Both the position numbers and the translations under genes were made by a program. 64,000 bases of DNA, from the NCBI GenBank assembly GCA_013399855.1, contig VXAY01001269.1, forward strand, positions 62,001 through 126,000, given 5' to 3'. Shown here in pieces: positions 14,700 to 24,899 of the stretch. Position 1 is the first letter of the stretch. Every line of letters starts with the position of its first letter. Source of the stretch: Oxyruncus cristatus. Lineage: Eukaryota; Chordata; Aves; Passeriformes; Cotingidae. The notes below the pieces were generated by a model. That model saw only the letters and a program-made list of their open reading frames with translations, ran no database searches and had not been told where the DNA came from.

Positions 14700-17600
14700 T
14701 AGTAGTGTTATATGGCAAAAAGGTCAAAAAAAACCAGACACCTTGACAGCCCATGTGTTTATCACTTGCCAGAAGCAGCTGAGGCCTCAAAATCAAATTT
14801 TCAAGATGCCAAAGAAGAGATTCAAAGAGGAAAACAATGAGTGATTGCATTGGCAGGTGGGGATGACTGTAGCAGTGTAAGCATTTGGGAAAATTTGCCG
14901 GAATCAGGAAGCATTTCGGTTCACAGATACACAAAGGAAAAACAAATTATCTTCTCTTTTCTGCTCTCAAATGTGTGAAAATACTAACAAAAGGGAGTGC
15001 ATGATTGATCAAAAACTGAGAGCAGTGTGAGGACAGTGTAAAACCTGGCTCCATGGCCTGCCCAAACTGCATACACAGCAGGTGCTGATACCTCATCTGT
15101 CTCGGTGTGACTGCTCCCTTATTGATCTGCTCATCTGCCAATACCGGACACCTGGCCAGCTGGGGTGAGGAGGAAATCAGCTGTCAAGGAGACTGATCCA
15201 CAGCAGTCCTGCTGGGATGGACTCTGAGAAACTCTGGGAATGAGTCAGTGGTTGCTAGACGCAATGGAAATGCTTTCCCTTCTGTACAGAGTGATTTAGA
15301 GGCATCTTCTGACGGTTAGGGACACAAAAAGTGGTAATGTGTGTTGATAGCAATCATTGTGCAATGGATGTAAAGGAAGCAAGAGGTGAAGTAAGGTGTC
15401 CCTGAGGGTTTTATTTTGTGTGACACAAAGCCTTTCCCCTGCCTTCCTGGACACAGGTATTTCTGGCTTGACTTTACACCGGCCCTTCCAGTACTGTCAC
15501 AGTAGCTCATTTCTGCCTATTCACACAGCATCACAAATCAAGGAAAATTTGTCCTATGGAAGCCAGAGCTAACAAGAGGGGACTATTTTTAGCATCAAAG
15601 AGAGTTTAACAAATGGATCATAGCTAAGGCAGTGTGACAGCCCCGCTGATTAATTAATAGAGACACCAAAGGTGATTTTGCAACAAAGCCAGAGTCCCCA
15701 CTATGCTGGGCCTTCAAATCAGGCAGATTCTGCAGCTGTGTTGTGTTATTCAACCAGAAAAAGCAGCTGAAATATACCCCATATCTGGCTTAAACACAGC
15801 CAAACTCACCCTGATCTGAAACAGATAATAAAATATTTTCTTGTTTTGTTTGGCTTACTTAATCCTAGCATTAATTATTTTATTACATGCAGTCTTTCCC
15901 TCATTTATTAATAAAAGTGACTAATAACTGCTGAGACGGACCAGAGAGGACTAGATTGAAGCCTTCCAGGTAAAGAAGAGGACTGACTCCTTCTCTGTAG
16001 GGTGACAGGTACCAACATTGGCAAAAAAGTGGGACGGAAATCAGAATAAGAGCTTGAGATTTTCCTCCTAAGCATAACATGATTATGGCTGAACTCTGTA
16101 CACTCTTGTGCTCTAAGGACTTTATGGGTGAGCAGATTTTTGAGTTCTTTGCATGGATAACTGAAAAGAAAGTATAGCAGACTCTTCATTATTCGCTCCC
16201 CCAAATTTCACAGATTTTTTTTTAAAGAATATAGGATGTAATTCCCTGGAAGATCATTTTATAGCAAACAATTTTATGAACAGAGAGTTTTCCCACAAAT
16301 GAACTTGCTGTGCCTGCAAGACAGTCTCCCTACACTCTCTTATTGTTTGAATTCCTATTAAATTTGGCTGAACCCACATGCCTTTAAAAAGACATTTTCT
16401 TCTGTAGGCCATCCTGCTCAGCTCACCATTGCTAAGCTTCTCTTTTGAAATTATTATCTCAGGAGCTGCTCCCCAGGGAAATTACTGCAATCCAATCACC
16501 ACAGATGTAAATTAAATCAGCATCCAATGTAGCCACAGTGGTTTGTGTTTCTCCCCACTCCTTTCTCCCTTTGAGAAATCTAATTCTGTAACTACTGGAA
16601 TAAATTCTACTCCCCACCTCCCATAAGGAAATAGCTGCAATGATCTGAGAGCAGATACAGTCTGTAAGAAACCCAGTACAACTTAGTGGTGATGCTTATT
16701 CTGGTCCATGACTTCAGCAGCTTTCTTTCTGCTCCTCCGCCTTTGTCCTATATTCTCTGTGCCGTGGATAACATCGGCAATCTCATCTTCCATGTGAGAA
16801 CCTGTTTACAAATCCCACACTGGAAAACTCTACTTCCCTGAATGCAGGTTTGGAAACACTCCTCACGCCAGCTGAAATTTAGAACTAGTCAGCAAAGCAC
16901 TGGGTTGGCAACACTGTGAGAGGTGGGTCATGTGCCTCACCTCACAGCTAAGGAAAAAGAACAACACTACTCGGGTTGGAGAACTGGAATGTTATTTGGG
17001 AAAAGCATCATGTTTTGTATATTAGCAAACACAAACCAAAATAAGGAAAGGGAGAGGTGGATAGAAGCTGAAGGAATGACAAAGAAAATTGAAAGCCTTT
17101 GGCATTAAATACATTAAGAACAGAAGTATGTGGGTTACCCAAAATTGTCACTTTGAACTCAGTCCTTACTCGAGAACAAATGTGGTTCTCTTTGGCAAAC
17201 ACAAGCTTTCAAAGCTGATGATTCAGACAGATAGCAAATAAACCAGGGAAATGTCTTCAGCTGTGTGTCCCAAGTCAGTAATTGGTCTGCATCATGTGTT
17301 TTAAAGAAGCCAAGGCTAGAACAAATTACTCTGAGTGCCATTTAAGGTTATTTAAGAAGTATTGGATAGTATGTAGAACAGTGATGTTCTTTCTTCAAAA
17401 TAAAAGGTCAGCTGATGTCCATATAACCTGCAATGATGAAAGCTGGAATTATTAAGAAATGTCATATTTAACATTTAAATGCTGTTCTATACCACTTTTC
17501 AGAGAAAAAGTATTCTGTTTGGCATAAAAAATCTTATGCCTCAAAAAGTGAATGTTATTTAAATAGTTGCTACAAATGTTGAATCTTCACATCAGTAACA

Positions 17601-18330
17601 CTTCAGTGCTTTGGATTTGAATATGCAGGGTTTAAATCACCAGTCAACAAACGCAGAAAGATCTTATTCTTATGCCATTTATAGACCTGTGTTTTATTCA
17701 CATGCTATCAAAATCTATCATTACTCTTATTATTAAAATTATTTATCATAATTAGTCTTCAACATTTAAAACACTGCCTGATGTACCAGTGATATAAAGA
17801 ACACATGAACATTAATTTCTGCACAGCCCTGTAAATCTAAAAAGATATATTAAAATATTGGATTGTTTTTTTCTCAAATGCAAATACACAGAACACACAC
17901 ACATATTAATTTTTGTCTGCTCAGCAAGACTATGATTTTCCCTCTGAATGCATATTAGAAATGAGTGGTAAGTATTATATGAAATATATAAGAAAACATT
18001 TAGTGTGCAGGCATCATCCAGCAATTTATATTGACAACCAGTGTTGGTGTCACATCACAGTGAGTGGATATTGGGTTTTTATGTCTTGGAATGAAGACTT
18101 GATGCAGCTGGGCCAAAACTAAACCTGTTTTTATTATGGAGACAGGACAGGCTTTGATGCATTTCCAGATTTTCATTCAGCCTTTCAGGAGTTGTAAGTT
18201 TTCTAAATATCACCAGTCACTACAATATTGCTATTGAGCAACTTTACCCAGTCTCAGAAAGGAAAGATTCTTTGTATAAAGAATTTATACATAGCTCTGT
18301 TTAACTCTTACTAAGTGACCGAAAATTCAA
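14700..18330. other. Unique non-coding DNA, no gene recognised
   Basis: AT-rich unique sequence with only short, chance-like reading frames. No repeat family, tRNA-like sequence or splice-flanked coding island was seen. Confidence 0.6.
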
Positions 18331-18334
18331 AAAA

Positions 18335-18382
18335 TTTGAGAGGTAGAAAAGACAAATGAATCAGTTCAACCGTTGTACAGTT
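18335..18382 (-). mobile_element. Possible old CR1 LINE 3'-end remnant
   Basis: The plus strand has a word series, GAGGTAGAAAAGAC, then ATCAGTTCAACCGTT about 10 bp later, that resembles the reverse complement of the CR1 3' UTR near its end (GGTTGGAAAAGACC...CAAGTCCAACCGTT). The ATTCTATG terminal repeats are not recognisable next to it. The match is short and degraded, so the assignment is tentative. Confidence 0.35.
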
Positions 18383-19102
18383 TCTGGCAAGTCGTGGGGG
18401 TCAGAGAAAAAAATCAGGGACGATTCTGTCAATTGCAAACACAGGCAGGAATAGTAAGAAGTAGTTAAAAAGTGCACTTAAGTATGCAGCTGTATTCCAA
18501 TGGATGGCATCATCCAAGGAGTGATAGAGGCACAGATTGGTAATGTAATGTAAGCAATTAGTTCTGGCAGCTACAAAAGAACTGGTGAAGCAGAAAAATC
18601 AGTCTCAAGAACTAATCTGTATCTGCACAATAGCAATGTCTTGATAACACATCTGAAACATGGCAGCTGAGACAGGACAGAAGAGCTGTATGGATGCCTC
18701 AGATAGCTGTCACCCACTAATGACTCGCAGAGCCAGGTGGAAGCAGGGAATTATCATTTGGGAAAACTAAAAGGGAATGCAGGCAAACCACCTACCACTT
18801 AAAAGGAAAGAAAAAAAGAAAATGTTCCTCAGCAGATAAGGTCAGGAAAAAAGGTCACCTAAATTTCAATGTTACGGAGCAGTTTTGCCAAAGAAAACTG
18901 TTTGTTATGCATTGGGAAATGTAAAGTATTGTGTGCACTTACAATACACACTGGCTCTGAATCCACAAATATACACACACATAAGTTTGCACAGATGCAC
19001 CATTCAAACAACATAATTGCAAATTAAACTCTTCTAAATTGTTGCTTTTCTGTGGTTTTTTTTCTTTGCACAGAGCAAACTTTCCCAATTTTCCATCTTT
19101 CT

Positions 19103-19182
19103 AGATATTCTTGACCAAGTCATCTCTCTATTTTTCCATCTATGAAATGCGACGATAACACAGATTTTTCTCTATGAAAATA
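19103..19182 (+). mobile_element. MIR/CORE-type SINE remnant
   Basis: The plus strand reads CTTGACCAAGTCATCTCTCT, then TTTCCATCTATGAAATGCGA and a GATAACAC word. This follows the order of the MIR-family core: 'CCTTGGGCAAGTCAC', 'TTTCC(C)CATCTGTAAAATGGG', 'GATAATA'. The tRNA-like head is not recognisable. Such heavily diverged fragments are normal for this amniote-wide family. A chance match over this length in this order is unlikely but not excluded. Confidence 0.5.
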
Positions 19183-19189
19183 CTGAAAG

Positions 19190-20298
19190 AACCACAGAAT
19201 AGATGATGTTACTGCAGTGTTAAATAAAATAAATGAAAAGGAGTTCAAGTCTCTAGAATAAACGAAGTACCTACAGTTCTCACTGTGAGCTCCTTTGTGG
19301 ACTTTCTGGTGCCTGTAAAGGTTGAGCTAATGCTGCCCCCTGAGAAATTTAGGATCTCTCCCTTTGTCCAGATATTTATTTCTCCCAGAAATAAACATGA
19401 CATACTGGACACACCTCATAATATCAGACCAAAAGCTGGCCAAAGGTGTTGTAAGGTTTCGGAAAGAAGGGGGTGGAGGGAAGAAGAGAATCACCAATTA
19501 AAAGCATATAAATATTGCTGCTTTAACAAAGCAGACTAATAGCCTTTCTGAAAGCACAGTCCTGAACAATAAAATTACACTCAAAGAGCTTTCCAAACAG
19601 CTTTGCAAAGGTAGACCAAGACAAGAGTTTGTTGTTTGCTGTGGGTTTTTTTTAATAGCCTCACATCAAATTTAAAAGTTTAAAAGGATATTAGGGTGGG
19701 GTTTTCTCTAATGCAGTGCTTCTGACAAGCAAAGTTCAATCTGTTTGGATACTCCAAGCTGTACACTCCCAGAGCTTAAAGCACTTGTCAGACAAGTCCG
19801 TCTAAAAGTTTTACTGTGCCTTCACTGCTCTGAAGCAAAGGGCAGGTATATTTATATTTTAGCAGGGGAGGGTTGTTCAGATCCTGATATACACACTGTG
19901 AAAGTTATTTTTAAAAATCATTCATCTTTCAAAGATTCTCAGTGTAACCTGCACAAGATCTTTAAAAGATTGGGTTTTCAAAGGCCCATTAGTTCGAAAT
20001 TGGAACTGAATTTGTAACTGTACAAAGTAATAAACACGACAGTCGATGGCAAAAGACTTTAGGAACCTATCTAAAATTTATCTTTCATTTGTAATAATTA
20101 AATCGTAAAGTCAGGAAAACAGAAAGAAAACTCCAGAAAGCTCCAGTGGATCCTTCTTGTTTCAAAAGTAGCTCAAGTTCAGCCTTGAGTGGCATTTCTG
20201 AGTGGCATTTATATAAAAGCTAAAAGGACTGGCTCTCTTCTCTTTTTCCTCTGCCACCAACTGGAAAGGGGAAATGCCTTGTATAAAATGTCATCTCA
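19190..20298. other. Unique non-coding DNA, no gene recognised
   Basis: Unique AT-rich sequence up to the target-site duplication of the LTR element. It includes a near-perfect local repeat of the word GAGTGGCATTT around 20187-20210. No exon or further transposon is recognised. Confidence 0.55.
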
Positions 20299-20303
20299 AA
20301 GCA
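20299..20303. repeat. Left target-site duplication AAGCA of the LTR element
   Basis: The five bases AAGCA directly precede TGTCATGG and are repeated exactly at 21802-21806, directly after the terminal TTGACA. A 5-bp duplication is typical of ERVL-type integration, though some ERVK-like elements also make 5-6 bp. The exact match suggests the insertion is not very old. Confidence 0.85.
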
Positions 20304-20377
20304 TGTCATGGTTTAGCCCATTCCCCTCAGTTTTAGAGTAGAAGATGGTTGATTCCAGGTGAAATTCCGGCTAGGTA

Positions 20378-20402
20378 GCCAATAGAAGACTTCTCTGACG
20401 TC
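20378..20402 (+). promoter_or_regulatory. CCAAT box and CRE-like motif of the long LTR copy
   Basis: GCCAAT at 20378-20383 and TGACGTC at 20396-20402 are followed by an AT-rich TATA-like word near 20413. The same order and near-identical spacing occur in the second LTR copy (37268 and 37286). That supports their role as the U3 promoter core of the family. Activity in the host is inference. Confidence 0.55.
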
Positions 20403-20418
20403 TCCACAAATTACATAT

Positions 20419-21456
20419 TTAACACAAACCGGAAAAGAAGGGTTGTAGTTGTGTGTGTGGTGGCAGAAAGAAATTCAGAGCCATGATGTGAGTGAGGCAG
20501 CAAGGCCTCCCCCGAATGGGGGCCAGGCCCCCTCCTCCCCTGGCCTTGGGCCGGGGGCAGGCATGGCACCGAAGCCTGTGGCCGAGGCATGTGGCTGAGT
20601 GGAGAAGAAACTCCAGAGGAAAGCTGCTTGGCTGAGACGTTACAGAAGAAACTTCAGCCAGCGGAGAGCAGAGAAAAGCCTGAGATAAGACAGAAACTCC
20701 AAGGTCAGTGAAAAGGAGGGAGTGCAGAGGCATGGGGGAGCCCCCCCCTCTCTGCCTCCAGCAGGGGAAAAGACTTAAAACTAAAACCCCTGCCACCTGT
20801 GGAAATGATTTGGAGAAAAGGGACTTTCGTGTGGGTTCTTCCCCCGGAGGCCTGGATAGCCCGGGGAGGGCAGAGATGGCTTGAGGCCAAGACTGGATCA
20901 CTTGAAAGTTGTATGTAGCAAGCTGCAGAAGAATTGTAGCCACAGAATGGTAAAGAAGCTGAGTGAATTCTCCTTTGAGGGGCTGAGCCCCTGACGACCT
21001 TGGGACTTTGTCCAAAAGATAAGCCTTACACAAAGCCCCCACGTATGAGGGGCCCGGTGCGAATGGGACCGGGTGTGATGGCGAGTGGAGAGCGGTGGCC
21101 ACTTGGAAGTGCCAGTCGCGGCCGAGAGCCAAGATTGGGCGTCTGGCCAGAAGCAGAAAGTCAGAAGAATTCCAGAGGGTAAAAGAGAAGAAGCTACAAG
21201 CAGCAGAGCACAGCATCAGAAAGTGTTCTTGGGTGTGGACTGAGCCAAAGAAACCCAGAACCCCTGTGATCCCGGCGAGGGGTGGTGAGTCTAAGGAAAC
21301 CCCCCTGAAACTCCTCATGGAAGAAACTCTACAGAGCCCTGGATCCCGTGGTGACGACACGGTTAAACCCTCAGCAGCCGTGGACAAGTGGCTAGAAAGG
21401 TGGGAGGCAGACCTCCTTGCATTCCAATGGAGAGAGAGAGATCCGAACTGCGGCAA
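20419..21456 (-). other. Long antisense open frame inside the LTR (345 codons), function doubtful
   Basis: An uninterrupted 345-codon frame runs antisense through most of the LTR interior. The translation is rich in Ser, Leu and Pro, with no domain, signal peptide or catalytic motif I recognise, and it does not resemble retroviral Gag, Pol or Env. The homologous part of the second LTR copy keeps only a 108-codon frame (37691-38017), sharing the block LWNSSDFLLLA with conservative changes around it, so the full frame is not preserved between copies. Composition (few T-A-initial triplets antisense to GA-rich DNA) can explain part of the length. It is best treated as a compositional open frame unless transcripts or selection say otherwise. 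Confidence 0.3.
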
Positions 21457-21551
21457 GAGTTTGGAACTGTTACCTTAAAAACTTTTTTTTTCCCTCTCTT
21501 CTCTTTCTTCCTCTGGGCTGTTTTTGAGGAAGAGAAGAAAGGGGTGGCATT

Positions 21552-21555
<4 letters not shown>

Positions 21556-21599
<44 letters not shown>
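21556..21599. repeat. (TA)n microsatellite in the LTR
   Basis: An almost pure TA dinucleotide run with one G interruption near 21591 lies in the right part of the long LTR copy. A second short TATATATATA run is at about 21634-21645. The other LTR copy has only short ATATA words at the matching place, so the run expanded in this copy or was lost in the other. It is likely to vary in length between individuals. Confidence 0.95.
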
Positions 21600-21675
21600 A
21601 GTGTGTTATTATAGGAAAACTAGTTAGAGTTGTTATATATATATAAGTATTTTCCCTTAGTTCTTATTGTGTAGC

Positions 21676-21681
21676 AATAAA
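21676..21681 (+). terminator. AATAAA polyadenylation signal of the long LTR copy
   Basis: AATAAA in the context GTAGCAATAAAT is conserved at 38231-38236 in the second copy. In an LTR this would direct 3'-end formation of the proviral transcript. The distance of more than 1.2 kb from the CCAAT/CRE promoter motifs would imply an unusually long R region, or a start site further right than the motifs suggest. Confidence 0.6.
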
Positions 21682-21801
21682 TCTTAGTATAATCCCCATT
21701 TCAAGGAGATCTGTTTTGTCTGTGCAAACTCTTCCTACTTATTAGCAGAATTTATGGGTTGATAATACACATGCAGACAGCACAGGGGCTAAACCTTGAC
21801 A

Positions 21802-21806
21802 AAGCA
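21802..21806. repeat. Right target-site duplication AAGCA of the LTR element
   Basis: This exact repeat of 20299-20303 directly follows the LTR terminus and defines the right integration border. Confidence 0.85.
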
Positions 21807-21809
21807 CAA

Positions 21810-24800
21810 ACCCCCTATTCGGATTTCTTTTAAGTTTTAAGAATTATCACAGCTTCTCTTCATTTACTACCTACCTGTTTTGGTTTGAATGTCTTAGTAA
21901 GGTGTTCAATGAACAATTACATAGTTCTGGGCTTTCCAAACATTCACTTCTTTGACACAGGTAAATTTACTGCAGAATTACCTTAAATTATGGATGCTTT
22001 CTTTTCTCACCTATATGAGTAGCCTTCTTGCAGAAAGCACTTTTGTAAATGTCAGGATGCACTGGAATCAATTGTAATACGTACCCTTCAAATAAAACAA
22101 CAAAGTAATTCCTGAGAGCCATGGTATTTCAAGACATCCAGAGCAAACAGAAAATTTTGTTGGTGCTTGGGTTTATTCTCAGGTGATCCAACAAGAGAGA
22201 AATACAAGGAAAATCTGTGGCTGTAGCTGAGACATCGCTGGGAGGAGGTTTTACTATGTATGTATTCTACTCTCCATGAAAAGAGGAGATAAAGCCAAGT
22301 GTGGTTTCCTAAAAATGTGTGACCAGTGGATTGTTTCCTGCTTAATAAAATATAACTAAATGCATCTAAGTTTCTCCAGATGGATATTATTTATGAATTG
22401 GGGAAAAGATAAAATTAATAGGAACATAAAAGATGTGCTGAAAAGTTTCCTGATTAAGTATTATCTGACCTCCAAATGGTCTTCCTCTGCATTTCCTGCA
22501 GCAATTTGGCCATTAGTCAACCATTTAACTGTTCCTTTCACAGAAATGCAGATTACAGGTTTATAAATATCTGAATCAGAGCTGGAATTTAAACTTTACT
22601 TTGATTTAAATGCTGTCCAACAAGGTGACATTTTTTTAGGGGACCAGATGCCCCGGCAAAAGAGGGAGGACATGCTTTTTGTGCTTGAGATTTTTCCAGC
22701 CCAGCCAACCCATAGTACCAGGCAGAGGAATTGTTTGGTGAGCATGACCATGGCACAACTGCTTTTGTTGCAGCAGGAGTTCTTTTGTAGATAAAAGTCA
22801 GTAGACCACTGTAGTGACTGAGCTGTGAAAGTATTTGTCATACTTACACTTCCTCACACACCCTGGTTCAGAGCACTCAACAAACCTCAACTCAGAGACA
22901 CAGGCACTGCTCTGTCCCAAAGTCAAGAGGATTCAAAGCATTCAGAAAGACTTCTCCATACTCTTTCTTCCACACATACTATGCCCCTTACTTGCAGTGA
23001 ATTTCAGATAAACCTCTTTTTTAGTTTTTCCCTGGAAATAAAAGAAAATAAATACAGGGATGTCCTTGTGAGAGCTTGACTTTGCTGACGAACTTCCAGA
23101 CACAAGTTTTCTGCCACTTCAATAGTATCTCTCTCTCAAAATACAAATGTGCTGGGAGAAGCTCATATCTGCAAATCCCAAGGAGCTCTTCAGACTCATC
23201 ATTAGGAGCATTCTCTGAGCTGGCACTTCACAGAATCAGAGACAAGAGAGTGAGTAATAGCCTGGGTTAGACAGAATTTCATTAAAATAAATGATACATT
23301 CCGTGTACATTCTAAAGGAGTTTTACGAACACGTGTCAAAACACTTCAGTGATAACTGTGACTATTATTCCTCTTGCTAGACTGTAGCTTTTACTACTGT
23401 AAGCAGAATTCCAAGAACATGCCTGCCGTCCCATAACTCCACATTCCCCACCAGGCAGACATTACAGGGCAAATTTTGGACTTCTGCTGCTGGAGGGCAG
23501 TAGCAGCCAACCAACAGGACAACACAGGAAACCAGCCCAAACATTGTGTGCACAAACAATACAGAGCGAAAACACATGGGACGAGCAGTGAGGCTTCAAC
23601 ACCACCAGTATCATCAATTGCCAAGTGCTTCAGAAAAAAAAATAACCAACTGAGTCTCAGGGAATGACTGCAGAAGAATCACAGGCATTATATACAGGGC
23701 ATTCCCACTTTGAGTTGTAACTGGGGAGAAGAGGCAGCAAAAGCAGGAGGGATCTCTGATCTGCATCATACGTTCTGTGTGTTTAGTTAAGGATTTGTCA
23801 GATAATTAATTTACTGAATTTTAAGGGCTCATATTATTCTCTCTGAAAGTTTAGATTAATTTACATCCCAAAGTATCTGTCTGCGTTTGCTGAGCCAACT
23901 TGATCACACAGCACTTTTAAATGGATTTAATCTTTACATATCCACAGAGAGAACTTCCCTTTCACAGACAACTTGGTGATATCCTGTAAAGCCTATGTAC
24001 TGCTCTGGGGAGCCCAGCTGCTTCAGGATATGCATTAGAAATGCAAACTAATCTCATCCTGTGCTGTAGGTCAGCATCAGTTTCTGCTGGGTGCATCCAG
24101 TGCCCGGGTATTTTTCAAAGAACACCTCAAATAGCCATGCCTCACACTAGGTATTCCTGCCTCATCTGCAACAGCTGAGTGATCTTTCACTGCCACAACT
24201 GAAAACCTGGCATAAATGTGCCATGGGACAAGCTCTCCTCAATCACATCCCCCACAAAGACATCAGCACTGACTGTGCTGGAGGAAAGGCAGTTTTTGCA
24301 GAGGCCACACAACTCTGTTGAAACACAAAGCCACAGTTTTTGCCTTGCTTCCTGTAATACAATACAAAGACTGGGCAAAGTAGTCCCAGTTAATCTGTCC
24401 TGCAAGTTGTACCTTTTCCTCACCCCTCCTCCACACTGGAGAGCTCTCCACTGGCTGCTTGGGCTTTGCTGGTCGTTTTGTTGTCCTCTCTTTTGCTTTT
24501 ACAAATAGGACAGTTTTGTCACATGCTGTCAGTATTCATCATTTTAAGGAGCAACTGGAACAGGTTCCACCTCTGAAATTAAGATTCACTTTTCCAAATG
24601 TCTCCACTCTGCATGTTGTCATGATGAGCTTCCCCAGACACATTTCAGCCCATGATTATTTTGAGGAACCTGGTCTAGTGGAGAGTGTCCCAGCTCATTG
24701 CAGGGGATGTGGAAAGGTCAAGAAAAAAACAGTGCCCCTGGGTGCAGAGTGGAGTCCCAAATGCAGGTTCTATGGAGGGACAGTCAGGGAAAGTGGGGCT

Positions 24801-24815
24801 CGTCAGTCGCTGACA
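21810..24815. other. Unique non-coding DNA, no gene recognised
   Basis: No exon, repeat family or RNA gene is recognised. The frames present are short and overlap on both strands. Confidence 0.6.
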
Positions 24816-24819
24816 CAAG

Positions 24820-24895
24820 ATCATAGAATCATAGAATAGTTTGGGTTGGAAGGGACCTTTAAAGGTTGTCAAGTCCCAGCCTCAACCTCCTTAGA
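24820..24895 (-). mobile_element. CR1 LINE, 3' tail only (severely 5'-truncated)
   Basis: The plus strand starts ATCATAGAATCATAGAATAG and continues TTTGGGTTGGAAGGGACCTT and AAGTCCCAGCCTCAACC. This is the reverse complement of the bird CR1 3' end: the ATTCTATGATTCTATGAT terminal repeats, then the 'GGTCCCTTCCAACCCAAA' block. Only about 75 bp is present, so this is a dead-on-arrival truncated insertion. The clean terminal repeats suggest moderate age. No flanking duplication is evident, as is usual for CR1. Confidence 0.93.
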
Positions 24896-24899
24896 AGCA

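Larger units (their letters stand above)
20304..21801 (+). mobile_element. Solo-LTR-like element, long copy (endogenous retrovirus LTR)
   Basis: This 1498-bp insertion starts TGTCATGGTTTAGCC and ends GGGGCTAAACCTTGACA, which are inverted copies of each other with one mismatch over about 15 bp. It is flanked by perfect 5-bp duplications (AAGCA). TG...CA ends, a CCAAT box (about 20379), a CRE-like TGACGTC (20396-20402), an AT-rich TATA-like word near 20413 and an AATAAA polyadenylation signal (21676-21681) fit a retroviral LTR with the promoter at the left. The right part holds a T-rich stretch and a TA microsatellite. No gag, pol or env homology, primer-binding site or second LTR is visible, so it is read as a solo LTR left by recombination. 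A non-autonomous element is the alternative. A shorter relative lies at 37195-38348. The interior is much richer in GC than its surroundings. The family name is not given because it cannot be checked here. Confidence 0.85.

Noticed and set aside
14554..14934. 126-codon minus frame with hydrophobic C-terminus
   Set aside because: The hydrophobic, Phe/Trp-rich part is the translation of the A/C-rich tract read antisense.
24459..24839. 126-codon plus-strand frame ending in the CR1 tail
   Set aside because: The last codons are CR1 antisense sequence and the rest has no recognisable protein character.
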